The notes: a model not told the origin generated them from the letters alone. Shown: positions 46,440 through 57,730, counted from the first letter of the stretch. The stretch is DNA of 64,000 nt from Athripsodes cinereus (GCA_947579605.1 OX388305.1:25433542-25497541); one strand, 5' to 3'. Translations and numbers: made by a program.

Positions 46440-46735
46440 GTACTGTACTATACTATACCATTACGGCATATCCCACAAGTGAAGCAGCCAGCAAACTAGC
46501 TGAATGCAAGCTGACCTCTCTGTGTCAAAAAACAAGATATTCAGGGTGGGTGGCAAACCTCATCATTGAATTTGAGTTGGAGTGATTTATTTCTTTTATG
46601 TTGTGTTTATATTTGTATTTGTATATAAATAAATAAATAAATAAAAAAATGTCTTTATTTGCGCTCACATTTCACAGGATACTCGAAAACTTACGGAAAT
46701 GCGCGAGAGACCGCGTGCTACCGGGTGCTCCACAG
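46440..46735 (-). mobile_element. Family B copy, split by an A/T-rich insert
   Basis: 46451-46580 is the reverse complement of the family B core (CGGCATATCCCACAAGTGAA, CAGGGTGGGTGGCAAACCTC). 46670-46735 is the head (CACAGGATACTCGAAAACTT ACGG, then GGGTGCTCCAC). Between them about 80 bases of TATAAATAAATAAATAAA-type DNA interrupt it. Confidence 0.7.
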
Positions 46736-46739
46736 AACT

Positions 46740-47331
46740 TATAAGTAAATAGGTGAGTATTGATAATTCTGTTCTTCCGTCCGCAAAGATTCCGTCGGCC
46801 CGGGCATCCCTCTTTCACAATACACTGTTCCTAGGACAACGATGTCAGAGCGCAGGGAATGTCGTGGGAAGAGGTGATGCGATTGGCACAGAGACGCTCT
46901 GAAGTGATGATGATGATGATAGATAATTTAAATTTAAATAAATAAAGATATTGAGTGCAGTGGCGGCAAAGATGTGCAGACATATGGTTGTAAAGATTTG
47001 ATAGGTACCTATTAGAAGGACTACTAGAATAGATAGGTATTCATAGGTTATAATTAAAATTTGTGCTTTATTTCTAGTTACGTACTTATTATAAAAAATA
47101 AATACATTCAAATAACTCTGTAAGTCCCATGCTATATAATTAAAGGAAATATATTGTTAACCATAATATGACACGAGTATGTCTATACGACTTTCCTATT
47201 GTTATAAAGTGCAATGAATTTATATAATTGTATTGACTTTTTGTAGCAACGACCTTCAATGACAAATAAATTATTTATATCCAACATTACAACATTTATA
47301 ACGGTATCAGCTGTTATCTAGCTTTAGATCA
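46740..47331. other. No gene recognised
   Basis: A GC-richer start (about 46780-46900; CCGTCGGCCCGGGCATCCC) may be a repeat remnant. The rest is AT-rich background. Confidence 0.35.
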
Positions 47332-47339
47332 AGGGTGGC

Positions 47340-47636
47340 CAACCCGCGGCCCGCGGGGCGCATGCGGCCCGTTGGATGTCTACGTGCAGCCCGCGAAGCA
47401 TATTGCACACTTTTTTGAATAATAGTCGTTACAAGTTCTTAGTACCCGTTACTTTTTTGAAAGAGGTATTTAAAAAAAAATATTCTTAAAGAACACCAAG
47501 GGGGGGGGGGTGGTAGACATTTTAAGCTGAAGTTAAATTATCAAATGTTCCATAAATGGAGTACATTGTTGTGCGGCCCGGTAGGAAAACCCATTCTGAA
47601 ATTTGGCCCGGCTGCTGAAAAGGTTGGCCACCCATG
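47340..47636. mobile_element. hAT-like non-autonomous element, 297 bp, 8-bp TSD
   Basis: The ends are terminal inverted repeats: CAAGGGTGGCCAAC at the left and the reverse complement of CATGGGTGGCCAAC at the right (13 of 14 match). They are flanked by a perfect 8-bp direct duplication CTTTAGAT (47332-47339 and 47637-47644). The terminal parts are rich in GCGGCCCG words, a composition well known from hAT-type elements with CAGGGGTGGCCAA-like ends. No transposase is encoded; the interior is AT-rich with a G run. Movement would need a transposase from elsewhere. Confidence 0.9.
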
Positions 47637-47825
47637 CTTTAGATTTTTACCTCTGCAGTACAATGAGAATTGCATAAAAATTTGTAATAGGTATGTACTA
47701 AAAGACGATTTTTTTTCTGTGAACTTTGTGTCAGTTACACAATCTTTTCATTAATTTAACATAAAATTCGCATTGCTTCATTAATAGTTAGGTATATTAA
47801 GTTGAAGGTTTCATATTTATTATCT

Positions 47826-47885
47826 ACTATACTATCCCGGCATATCCCACAAAGGGGGTTGCCAGCAGACCAACCATATGTAACA
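47826..47885 (-). mobile_element. Family B fragment (3' end)
   Basis: CTATACTATCCCGGCATATC CCACAAAGGGGGTTGCCAGC AGACCA is the complement of the family B 3' end, with the short TAG-like tail at its left. Confidence 0.65.
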
Positions 47886-48003
47886 CTCAAAAAAATTCTT
47901 GTCCATTGTCAATATCCCAATATGAGTAGGTAATATTTATTTGCATTTGAAACAGTTAATGTGTAAAATATCTAAATTTTAAAGTTAAACATAGGTATAA
48001 TTG

Positions 48004-48270
48004 ACATTGTGGATAAAGTCTCCAAGCTGAAATGGCAATGGGCTGCTGGTCATGTGGCAAGGCGAGAGGATGGCAGGTGGATTTCCAGAATTCTTGAATG
48101 GAGGCCGTGGGAGGACAAAAGAAGTGTTGGAAGACCCCAAAAAAGATGGGTCGACGATATCGTCCAGGTGATGGGAAAACAGTGGTGTCCAGTTGTTCGA
48201 GATCGAAAAATGTAGAAAAGTTTTGAAGAGGTCTATATTCAGCAGTGGAGAGAAGAAGGCTAGCAGTAAG
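48004..48270 (+). pseudogene. RTE/BovB-like C-terminal relic
   Basis: The frame reads DKVSKLKWQWAAGHVARRED, GRWISRILEWRPWEDKRSVG, RPQKRWVDDIVQVMGKQW and DRKM, then a TAG, after which KSFEEVYIQQWREEG can be read in frame. This is the standard end of an RTE-like polyprotein (WAGHVAR, LEWRP, GRPxxRW-x-DD, YIQQW). An extra Ala in WAAGHVAR and the premature stop mark decay. Only the last ~85 codons remain. Confidence 0.75.
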
Positions 48271-48274
48271 TATG

Positions 48275-49206
48275 AAAATAAAGAAGATGACATATATTAT
48301 TGTGTATGACAGTATAATCATTTGCCTATTGGAAGAGTCTTGTATTTCCAAGTGGGAAGTCTTCGAAAAAATGTAATAAATTTGTTTCCGATCTAAGTTG
48401 GATATTAGTTTTCGATGCTTGTAATTTCTTAGTGCAAAAAGTTCTAAGTGTGTATTAAATAATTTAATTTAAAGAAGATAATCTTTGATGAATGTATAAC
48501 TACTTACGCACTACAATAGAATTGCACTAGTCATTATATTATTACCTGTTCTCATCTATAAGCTCCCCACACGACAGTAAGTAGGTAAGTATATTACATA
48601 TTATATATTTTCTTCAATTAAGTACATAGTAACTAATCCATTATTTGAACAGCTGTTATTAAAATTATTAATTGTTAATAGTAATTGTCTAAGTCAACAA
48701 TGTCTCACGGAGGAAACTGTAGAGAGATGAATGAATTGCCACGAATGAGGAAGTTATAAATGATTAGTATATTATAATAAAGAGTAAAAGATTTTTACTA
48801 TACTTCAATCTTTTTCGCGTAGGTATAACTCTGATCAAAAATAAATATACCATCATGGCATCTACCACAATATTAAAGTGTACCTAAATAGACAGTATAT
48901 CATTACATTTATGAGCGAATTTTAACTACTTGATTCGTTAATATATCGTTAATTAAACATATTTTTAGAATAACGTTAATTTAATCATGCTGTTAACTTG
49001 TCCATTTTTTTATTTATTAATTTATTTAATTAATTTCTAAGTACAGAACTTATTATTTGATATTCATCATTCATTCATTTGTAGGTCTTTATGTTAGTTG
49101 TTTTTAATCCTTTGTAAATTTTATGTTATTTTTTACAAGGCTGCTGCAAATTAATTACATCCATATTGGTGATGTATTGTCTCTGGTTTTATTTTATTTT
49201 TTATTT
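48275..49206. other. AT-rich stretch, nothing recognised
   Basis: No feature recognised. Confidence 0.4.
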
Positions 49207-49368
49207 AAAAAAAAAATATATATCTAGGTTTCGTTATAAATCCAAACACAATCACCTTCCTCAGTAAAAGTTTGTGTTGTGAAAGAGGAATTTGCCGGCA
49301 CCTGGGATCGAACCGAGGATCCCTTGTTCACAAAGTCGAGACTCTACCTCCAGGCTACCGACGAACTC
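49207..49368 (-). mobile_element. SINE-A copy, diverged
   Basis: AAAAAATATATATCTAGGTT, CAGTAAAAGTTTGTGTTGTG, GGAATTTGCCGGCACCTGGG, ATCGAACCGAGGATCCC and CCTCCAGGCTACCGACGAAC give the full reverse-complement order of SINE-A, with a deletion in the AAGCTTTTAGTAGC region. Confidence 0.8.
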
Positions 49369-49369
49369 G

Positions 49370-51433
49370 ATTGAATAAAACTTTTGTTTATTATGATTAT
49401 ATTTTTTTCAGGTTTTAACTCATGTACCAGTGAATGGTAGCATAGAATAAAAATTTCTAAAAGGAGATATTTTTTAATAGGGACATGTAAGCATTTTTAT
49501 TATACATACAAATACAGACGTGTTGAACACAATAGTTACACAGGTCTTAAGTGAAATAACCTTCTTCAGTAGGAAATATTATATCAATAGCGGAAAGAAA
49601 GAAGACACAATGAAACACTTAATATATATGTACTGTATTGTGCAAATAATACTTAACTGTGTACACATACACTATAAAAATAATATGAAGTATAGGAACC
49701 TGTTTGTAATTCACACAATTAAACAATTCAGCCGCAGAAATCGTCAAGGTACTGTTACAGGCTGCACTTTCGCACAAAACATGATAAATTAGATAGAGAC
49801 CATTGTGTATGGTGTTCTATACAGTATCAACATAAAAATATCAGATGTGTAGGTAATTACCTATTATCAGATCTGAACTATTTGATTCAATTGTCAGAGA
49901 CACGAAGAGCAACGGGTTTTAATTAATACTAATGAAGTGTTAATCGGGTCCATGATTATTAAAAGTTAAAACCGCTTACCAGCCTACAAAGTTCTATGGC
50001 GGTTTCGGAATGTTTGATATCAACAAGTCTACTTATTCTTAATATTTTATACGACTACCGTTTGTTACAATTAACACTGTCTGGTTATCTGATTTTCCAT
50101 CGACCCTGACCCTAATTAAAACGACCGACAAATCGAAATCAGCATACTTTCCAGATTTAGTAAACTGATAAATGTTTCGCTAATTATCAATAAGTATATC
50201 GATAAAAAATTAATGTTGTTATTGAACAATGAACGTAGTACCTATGTGACATTATGCGTTATAAACACCAACACAGTGAATGAATTATAGGTACGTTATG
50301 TTTATAAATCAAATCAAAAAAGCTAATCAATGAAAGATATAAAATATAAAGCGTAAAAAATGTGCCTAAATAAATAAAACAAAATGTAGGTATATTACAC
50401 TAAAAAATACACAATATTTAAATAGTCCAAGAAACAATGAACTATGTTGTCATGCACAGTTCCTGGGTTAAAGTACAATAATAATCAATTCCTGGTCACA
50501 TATCAGAAACGTTTAGAAATTTCCATAATTTCTTAAATTTTCAAACTAAGGTGTAAACAATTTAGAAATACCTAAATGTGATGTAAAATTATGTTCTCAT
50601 AAAATCTTGCATACTATTGACAAAATTGACATAAAAATGCTTTTTGTCTGTACTTATAAGATTACCAATATCATAATAAAATTATAAATACTACTAAATA
50701 ATATATGGCAGTGTAATTTACTATAATACTAATATTAATATCGACCTAGTCTAATATCGTATATTATTTATTGCCAAATCGCCAGAGCTAATAATTAAAA
50801 GCGATTACTAATGTAAAATACTAAAGGAAGTGAAGAAGTAGAAAGTGTTGTTATATCGAATCAGAATTAATATAAACTAACTATAAAATTTATAAAGGAA
50901 AGATAATAACAGTGCATTTAAATCTTATTGTAAAATAAAATTAATAACACATACTATTTAAGCTGAATGCATAGATAAACCATTTTATGTAATTATGGAA
51001 TTGCTCCTTCATCGCCGTTGAAACACTATAATAATGAAACTTATAACTCACGGTCGCATGAAAAGGTCTCCTATGATCAAAAAAATATTTCTCACCGATG
51101 CATGAAAATCATAATGGAATGGTTTCCAGTGAAAAAAAAGTATTCTTTATATAAAACTCAATTGCTGCTATGTGAATATATCAACATTCTCTACATCATA
51201 CTCACTCACCGCTATATGAAAATCAATATGGAATGGTTTCCTATGACCAGAAAACTTGTTTTCAATTATAGGTTATAAAAAAGTACATTACCATACTAGC
51301 CGTTAAAAGGCTAGGAAAAATTTAATCCAATAACATACATCAGAAAAATATTTTTTATTTAACTTTCTAACGTATTTCTAAGATATTTCTGATTTAAATA
51401 CTAATAATGTAAAAGCTTGAAGAAAAATTAGGT
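49370..51433. other. AT-rich stretch, nothing recognised
   Basis: Small frames at 49520-49792 and 51018-51278 are AT-biased. In the second, a CGATGCATGAAAATCATAAT GGAATGGTTTCC unit recurs imperfectly (51097 and 51212), a local duplication. Confidence 0.4.
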
Positions 51434-51645
51434 ATTTTTAAATAAAATATTTAAACTTGAATCACTATGTTTATTTGTTACATTAATTTAAAATTACGCT
51501 ATCGCGATTTCAGTGCACTTGCACCATTGACGAGCTTTTCAAGACTTTTCAATGGTGCAAGTGCACTGAAATCGCGATAGCGTAATTTTAAATTAATGTA
51601 ACAAATAAACATAGTGATTTAAGTTTAAATATTTTATTTAAAAAT
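51434..51645. repeat. Near-perfect hairpin, 97-bp arms, 18-bp loop
   Basis: The left arm 51434-51530 and right arm 51549-51645 are reverse complements over 97 bases with only one mismatch noticed (GAATCAC versus GTGATTT). The inner half is not simple AT: it contains TTACGCTATCGCGATTTCAG and TGCACTTGCACCATTGA. The loop is 51531-51548. Such fidelity implies a recent origin, gene conversion or selection. A foldback/MITE element is the plainest reading; a precursor of small RNAs is possible. Confidence 0.95.
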
Positions 51646-51779
51646 GTCTAGAAATTGTTACATAGTAAATGCCTCTAAAATAAGTGAAAAATTAGGTAGG
51701 TACCTATTTATTTGACAAATATCAAAATAGTTTAATTTTTGTGTCAGTGCACACATAGTATGATTCCATACATATTAGG

Positions 51780-51912
51780 TAAATTGAAACAAGTGTTTCT
51801 TTCTACTATAAATTATTGATCACCAGAGAGATGTCTTTCCACTTATCAGATGATTATCAATCTCTCTCGTTATCAGTAATTTATAGTAAAAAGAAACACT
51901 TGTTTAAATTTA
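51780..51912. repeat. Second hairpin, ~53-bp arms
   Basis: The left arm (51780-51832) TAAATTGAAACAAGTGTTTC..GAGAGAT and the right arm (51860-51912) ATCTCTC..GAAACACTTGTTTAAATTTA are reverse complements with about five mismatches. The loop is 27 bases. It lies 135 bp from the first hairpin and shares no obvious words with it. Confidence 0.85.
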
Positions 51913-52427
51913 TCTAAAATAATTTAACATAAGTTCCTAACATCAAAAGAAGATTGAAATGTCATTACACCATTCGACAGTAAAACAATGAGTAAACACA
52001 TTTCTTGTAACATAATTGAAGTTGTTGGTACAGAAGTACCAATGTAATATAATATATTATGCAAAGTAAATTTAATTTCCGATAGAATGCGATGTAAAGG
52101 AAATCATTTAATGACGAAAATAATTGATTTTACATTAAATGAATACCTACACTACACTTAATAATACGAGAGTAATGATTGTTTTATCACAACCCGAAGG
52201 CGGTGTTGTAATTTTCTAGTAAATATAACTTTAGTCAACAGAGAAATATTCATAATTATATTAGTCTGTAAAACAAAATAATAATCATGAATTAGTTATT
52301 ACTAAATTATTCATTGAGTTCCACCTTTGAGAGAGAGAGAGTGTTATCCAAATCATTCAAAACACCATGTTATGTGTATAGGTTCGTGATTAATATTTTT
52401 TGGTTGAGTTTAGACTTTTAACATTTT

Positions 52428-52562
52428 AAAGTCAGCGATGAGTTGTGCTACTCATGCTGAACGTCATAACTTTTATTGTCATGGAAAGGGCAACGTGCAT
52501 GTTTTTTACTTGCGGTTGTCCACTATGGCTACCTTATACGTAGAAAATGCCGTGATAGTATG
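52428..52562 (+). mobile_element. Family B copy, diverged
   Basis: GTCAGCGATGAGTTGTGCTA, CTCATGCTGAACGTCATAAC, GGAAAGGGCAACGTGCATG and AAAATGCCGTGATAGTATGA follow the family B core. Confidence 0.65.
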
Positions 52563-52618
52563 AATGAACTGGATCGTTGTATAAAGAAAAGCAATTTCAA
52601 TATATTTTTTGAAATTCA

Positions 52619-52812
52619 TTCATTCATACCATCATCTCATTTGCCAAACGCGGAGTAGCCAACGGATCAGTTACTTACATGTAATCAATATGAATGTCAT
52701 CTTCTCCATGCCAACAAAAATTTTGACATTCAGGATGGGTGGCACACCTCATCATATCTTAACTGGCCTAAATGTGAGGCTTTATAAATATCTGTCATTT
52801 ACAAAACACTCA
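52619..52812 (-). mobile_element. Family B copy, inverted partner
   Basis: The plus strand shows ATACCATCATCTCATTTGCC, GCGGAGTAGCCAACGGATC, ACATTCAGGATGGGTGGCAC ACCTCATC and CATTTACAAAACACTC, the complement of family B. It lies tail to tail with the copy at 52428, 56 bases apart, so the two together form an imperfect inverted repeat. Confidence 0.7.
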
Positions 52813-52819
52813 ACAGCTT

Positions 52820-54011
52820 ACTGAGTAGATTGAAAAACCTTATCTTCGTCGAGGAAACATTTACATGCCTACTTTAATGAATATTTTCTTCACATAAAAA
52901 ATATTATAATCCAATTCGCAGAAGGGTCCGATGAATTTTAATTTACATCATGACAAAGATACGTCTTTTTTTAGAAGTTGTCGTTAATTGTACCCATTTA
53001 CATCGGTATATTTTTCGATGAATTATCAATATTAGGTATCTATTTTGTAAGTTGGATCCGCAATTGTAATTACAATAACAAAATAATTTAATCATGAAGA
53101 TAGACTAAATAAGCAGTGCTAGAAAAAAAATCGAGATATCTCGATTTCAGAGTCCGTTACACTACCACCACGCTAGTGGCAACCTTATCTATCTCCTCAG
53201 CTATCAGTTATTTATTTTTAACTATCGTCGTTGCATATTCAAAATGGGGTGTGTAAATTTATAAATGTTTGGACATTTCTAGAATAAACTGCCTATAATG
53301 TCATTATAACGATGTTATAAAGTGATTCTTTGTATCAAAAAACAAAATTTAGAATCTATTTATAGAATAATATCACATGCCAATAAAAGTCCACACAACA
53401 ATTTTAGTGTCCTAATTAACAGTTTTTAAATAGTATGTTTATATAAAAATGTTCGCATATACCTTATTTTGAATATGCAATAATGCTATTCTGGGGGAAG
53501 GATGGTAAAATATTTTGTAACAGTATTTTTTTACCTTTCTATTTATATTATGCAAATAATTACATACCTACCATCATTGCGGAAAAATTATCTCGATAAA
53601 TAATTTAATAATTTATCACAATCATCATCTTTTATGAAAATTAATTATTATTACATAACCGGTCAAATTATAAATTAACTAAAAAAATGTACATTGTTAC
53701 AATAATATGTTATGATAATTTTATTTATATTATCAAAGTAATTATGTTGTCAAACTGTAAAACGATTTGTGTGGATGTTATGAGTTACTCTTTGCCGTAC
53801 CTAATTCTTCGCAAGCTCTCCTTTATTATTATATCTAATAGTTAATATCCGCTAATATTTTATATAATACATTCATAAATCACACGTACTTTATCCAAAG
53901 TCATACTTGTTTATTACCTATCTAAGAAAATAAATAGTAAAATGAATGTTATATGAATCATAGCACTTTCGATTACTGGTACTATCTCATGAAAATAAAA
54001 ATGTACCTATA
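52820..54011. other. AT-rich stretch with one 20-bp palindrome
   Basis: AAATCGAGATATCTCGATTT at 53128-53147 is a perfect palindrome. Nothing else was recognised. Confidence 0.5.
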
Positions 54012-54015
54012 GACC

Positions 54016-54146
54016 CAAACTAAGATATACATATAATTATGTACATCTTGTATTATGGGTATTAACATGACGATGCACAAAATAATACAAAATGCACTAA
54101 ACACATATAAATGTAACACACAGACCCAGAACTATTTGAAAAAGAT
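54016..54146 (-). mobile_element. SINE-C fragment (3' body)
   Basis: CCCAAACTAAGATATAC, TTGTATTATGGGTATTAACA TGACGATGCACA, AATGCACTAAACACATA, AACACACAGACCCAGAACTA TTTGAAAAAG match the SINE-C body. The tRNA-like head is missing: the similarity stops before it. Confidence 0.75.
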
Positions 54147-55620
54147 CTTTCTTCTTTATTTTACTGCCTCATATATATTATTATGTAGGTATCTATCCTT
54201 TCCATTAGATTTTTATGTTGCCCCATTTTTATTTATTTTTTTAATTTATAAGGTATGAAAATTATGTTTACAAGATAATGGATGTAATACAAATAACATG
54301 AAAATTTAGTGCCTATGATTCCATTCTGGTTGGTCTTCCATAATTTGGACAATATTTTCAGCACGTTTCATATCATTTAAGAAATTAAGATCTCTCGAAT
54401 TTTCTTCTCCTTGTACCATCTCATAGACATATTATTATCTTTGTCATTGAAGACTTTGTCGATGACACCCATAAGTCGGATTTTTCATTAGGTGTAAGTA
54501 TATGAAAAGTCTAAAGTGCATATGAAGAATTTACATTTCGATTAATTTGTAATATCTTGAGACGTCATCCAGTGGAAAATCCGTTATACAAAGTGCTAAG
54601 TATTCTCTGTAACATATCAAATAATCGATGAAGGATATAATATATAAAATACATAATATATAGCTTCGTGGCTAATTCTAAATTTAACTAACACAAGATA
54701 AATAAACTCCACGGATATATTTATCTATAAACAAAAAAATGCATACATACATTTTCGTAAGTACAATTTTATTTCGGAAGTTAAGCAATTTGTTGAATCA
54801 AGATAAAAAAATACAGCATTATGTTCGAACATTAGTAAATCGACAAATGCAAGGCACAAATGAATTGCAGTAAAAAAGATATTGATTGCAAATAACGATG
54901 CATTAATATTTCACCTAGATAAAGACAATCAACAGCAATTACTATTTTTATAAAACATTATTGAGTATGTATTTGAATCGATAATTTAATTTATAAATGT
55001 ATTACGAGTAGAAGGTTCGATAATATTATTATTTGAAACGCAGAAGGCTACCGGATATGGACAATATAAAGCAAACTGTAATAAATTATGATTAAGAGGT
55101 TTGTATAAAATAAAGGCTATTCTAAATAAAGTTTATAAGGGATACGATTTGCGTATTTTCGTTATGCGATATAATTTAATTTTAGTTAATAGTATCTATT
55201 CATTCACCGAGATACGAGTATTTGCTAAACAAAAACAGGGGTTAGATAAAAGTTTGGGAGAAAAATTAGAACTCATCACGAAAAATAATACACTTCATGG
55301 ATAAACATTGACAATTTTAATTGTTATCAAAAACGTATTTTGATGATACTTTTTTTAATAAATCAAACGTAGTTATATCTACGTCAATAACACAATTTTC
55401 ATCATGTCATGTAATCAAACCGTGTTATTTTTATTTGCCTTTCCCATCACAAATTTATTTTAATTTTTATAAGAAGTTGGAAAAAAATTGGTTCAAAAAT
55501 TAATTGTTTTACAGATCAAATAACATTATTCTGAATCGAATCTCATTGCACAACTAACGTTATAAACATTTATTTGTAACGCATACGTTATTTTCTATTG
55601 TAAATTTACTACGTTAAACA
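54147..55620. other. AT-rich stretch, nothing recognised
   Basis: Short frames at 55101-55503 are AT-biased without motifs. Confidence 0.4.
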
Positions 55621-55621
55621 A

Positions 55622-55864
55622 GATGTCCCGTGGAGCACCCGGTAAAGAATTGGTCTCCCACTCTTCTCCGTAAGTTTTCGAGTGTCCTGTAAAAGGCAGG
55701 TGTTCGAAAAAATTAAGACATTTTACATCTTAAATTCAGCGGTGAGGTTTGCCACCCATCCTGAATGTCTTAATTTTATATTGGCACGGAGAGGACAGCT
55801 TACATGTTTCTTACATGCAGCTGGTCTGCTGGTTACCCCACTTGTGGGATATGCCGTGATGGTA

Positions 55865-55908
<44 letters not shown>
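55622..55908 (+). mobile_element. Family B copy, longest, with (TAG)n tail
   Basis: Starts at about ATGTCCCGTGGAGCACCCGG, continues GTAAGTTTTCGAGTGTCCTG, GGCAGGTGTTCGAAAAAATT, the core TTTGCCACCCATCCTGAATG, GGCACGGAGAGGACAGCTTA, CTGGTTACCCCACTTGTGGG and ends in about 14 TAG units from 55866. The fixed order with a trinucleotide tail and no inverted ends suggests a retroposed element, but no clear A/B boxes or coding sequence were found. It therefore cannot be called a standard SINE. Confidence 0.8.
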
Positions 55909-55914
55909 AACAAG

Positions 55915-56736
55915 ATCTGTTTGTAGGCACACACTTCATGTTTCCTTCAGACAATCGACAAATCTAGTTATGACAGTTAGATACAACTTACCTAATTATC
56001 TATTGTTCAATGCACAAATTCAAAATATCGATAATAAATCTAACAAAACAATAACTACCTAATATAAATTAACACTACTACTACTATAAATATGTAATAG
56101 GTACATATTTTTATATGTAATAAATGTTTTTGAATGACGGACCAATATTGTTAAACAATGAAACAATAATAAATATAATAACTCAGAACATTAGCAATAT
56201 TATTAAGGTACAAAGAAAGATAATTTAATGTGTACCTAATTAAAATACTTCCGTGATTTGACACCTGTTAAGTTGTACCTACTTTAAGTTATTACAAATA
56301 ATAATAATATAATACCTTCGTTGTTTTAATTCATATATATGTAAATATTTGGATATAAACCTAATACATCAATTGATTTTACAGCTTTTCAGTTATTTTT
56401 TTCTCGACATTACCACCCTTACATACAGAAGAAAATTGAAAGAATTAGTTAAATAAAAATATACATTTGTATTTACTAAATACGTAGGAACTAGATAGGA
56501 AGTCCAATATGACCCGGATACGAGATCTTACGCACTTTGACATCCAACAGGATTTCTCTGGCCATTTATACCTAATAACTTAATAGAAACAAGTATATAG
56601 ATGGAATATAATGAATCTCAAATATGTTGTCAATACACAGTACAAGTAGTTACAACTAATGAATTTCCTTATCACGCAAATCTAATAACTCGTATATATG
56701 TAACAATTTATTAAGTTTGGCATTCGACATAATATT
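55915..56736. other. AT-rich stretch, nothing recognised
   Basis: Background only. Confidence 0.4.
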
Positions 56737-57049
56737 ATTATTACAGTAGTAACTACATACTACATAATATATTATTACAGTAGTAACTACATACTACATA
56801 ATATATTATTACAGTAGTAACTACATACTACATAATATATTATTACAGTAGTAACTACATACTACATAATATATTATTACAGTAGTAACTACATACTACA
56901 TAATATATTATTACAGTAGTAACTACATACTACATAATATATTATTACAGTAGTAACTACATACTACATAATATATTATTACAGTAGTAACTACATACTA
57001 CATAATATATTATTACAGTAGTAACTACATACTACATAATATATTATTA
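56737..57049. repeat. 34-bp minisatellite, nine copies
   Basis: Units start every 34 bases from 56737 to 57009, with a partial tenth at 57043. Each runs ATTATTACAGTAGTAACTAC ATACTACATAATAT. I saw no differences between units, so the array is recent or actively homogenised. Confidence 0.95.
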
Positions 57050-57258
57050 AACTTCTACACTGTATCCTATTTGTGTGTAGACAATGCATGTGTGGAGTAA
57101 AGACAATAATAAGTAATACAATAGTAAATGAGTAATAAGTTGTACTCTGTGTTTGTCTCGTGCCGCTAATATTCTTAATACTCAATATACCTATCTACTG
57201 CCTGGTTCATAAATTATGATATCTGCACTACACTAGCAATAATTACAGCGATCCATAC

Positions 57259-57439
57259 CAGAGGCTCCCAAACTTTTTTCTCTCATAGACCATTTGCCAT
57301 GTTTTTCGGTTTTGTGTAAACTTTGAAAGATTGAAATTTCAAACAGTAGTGAAATATAATACCTATGTAGTGAAATGAACCCCTTGCAGGTCCTCATCGT
57401 CTTCTGGGGGTCAATAAAAAAACACCTTAGGAATCACTG
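57259..57439. mobile_element. hAT-like non-autonomous element, ~181 bp
   Basis: Starts CAGAGGCTCCCAAACTTTTT and ends with the complement of CAGTGATTCCTAAGG, close to the CAGTGGTTCCCAAAC ends common in hAT elements. The flanks ATCCATAC (57251-57258) and ATTCATAC (57440-57447) form an 8-bp target duplication with one mismatch. Interior AT-rich with a TCTGGGGGTCAATAAA word. No ORF. Confidence 0.75.
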
Positions 57440-57493
57440 ATTCATACTAAAATTATTAATATAAGAATTATGTTAATTAATCTAATGATATCA

Positions 57494-57730
57494 CGTGGTA
57501 AGATGGTATGGGCACATAAGGCGGAGACCACCGGAACACACTGTAAACAAAGCTACGTCAGTAAATCTCCCTCGACATCCATCAAGAGGGAGACCAAAGA
57601 ATACCTGGATGACACAGTGCAATAGAATCCTGCGGAGAAATGGCCTGGATGAAGATGATATAGGAAACAGAAGAATGTATAACCTCAGAACAAGAAGAGT
57701 TGAACCCAACAGCCTTCAGCGACAATAAGT
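57494..57730 (+). pseudogene. RTE-like C-terminal relic
   Basis: One open frame reads MVRWYGHIRRRPPEHTVNKA, PSRGRPKNTWMTQCNRILRR and NGLDEDDIGNRRMYNLRTRR to a stop. R-W-Y-G-H-x-x-R-R-P, R-G-R-P-K-x-x-W-M and a final D-R/N-R-R-x-x-R helix are the C-terminal landmarks of another RTE-like subfamily. The rest of the polyprotein is absent. It lies 55 bp after the hAT-like element. Confidence 0.75.

Noticed and set aside
56737..57049. CRISPR-like array
   Set aside because: Contiguous identical 34-bp units with no spacers; minisatellite.
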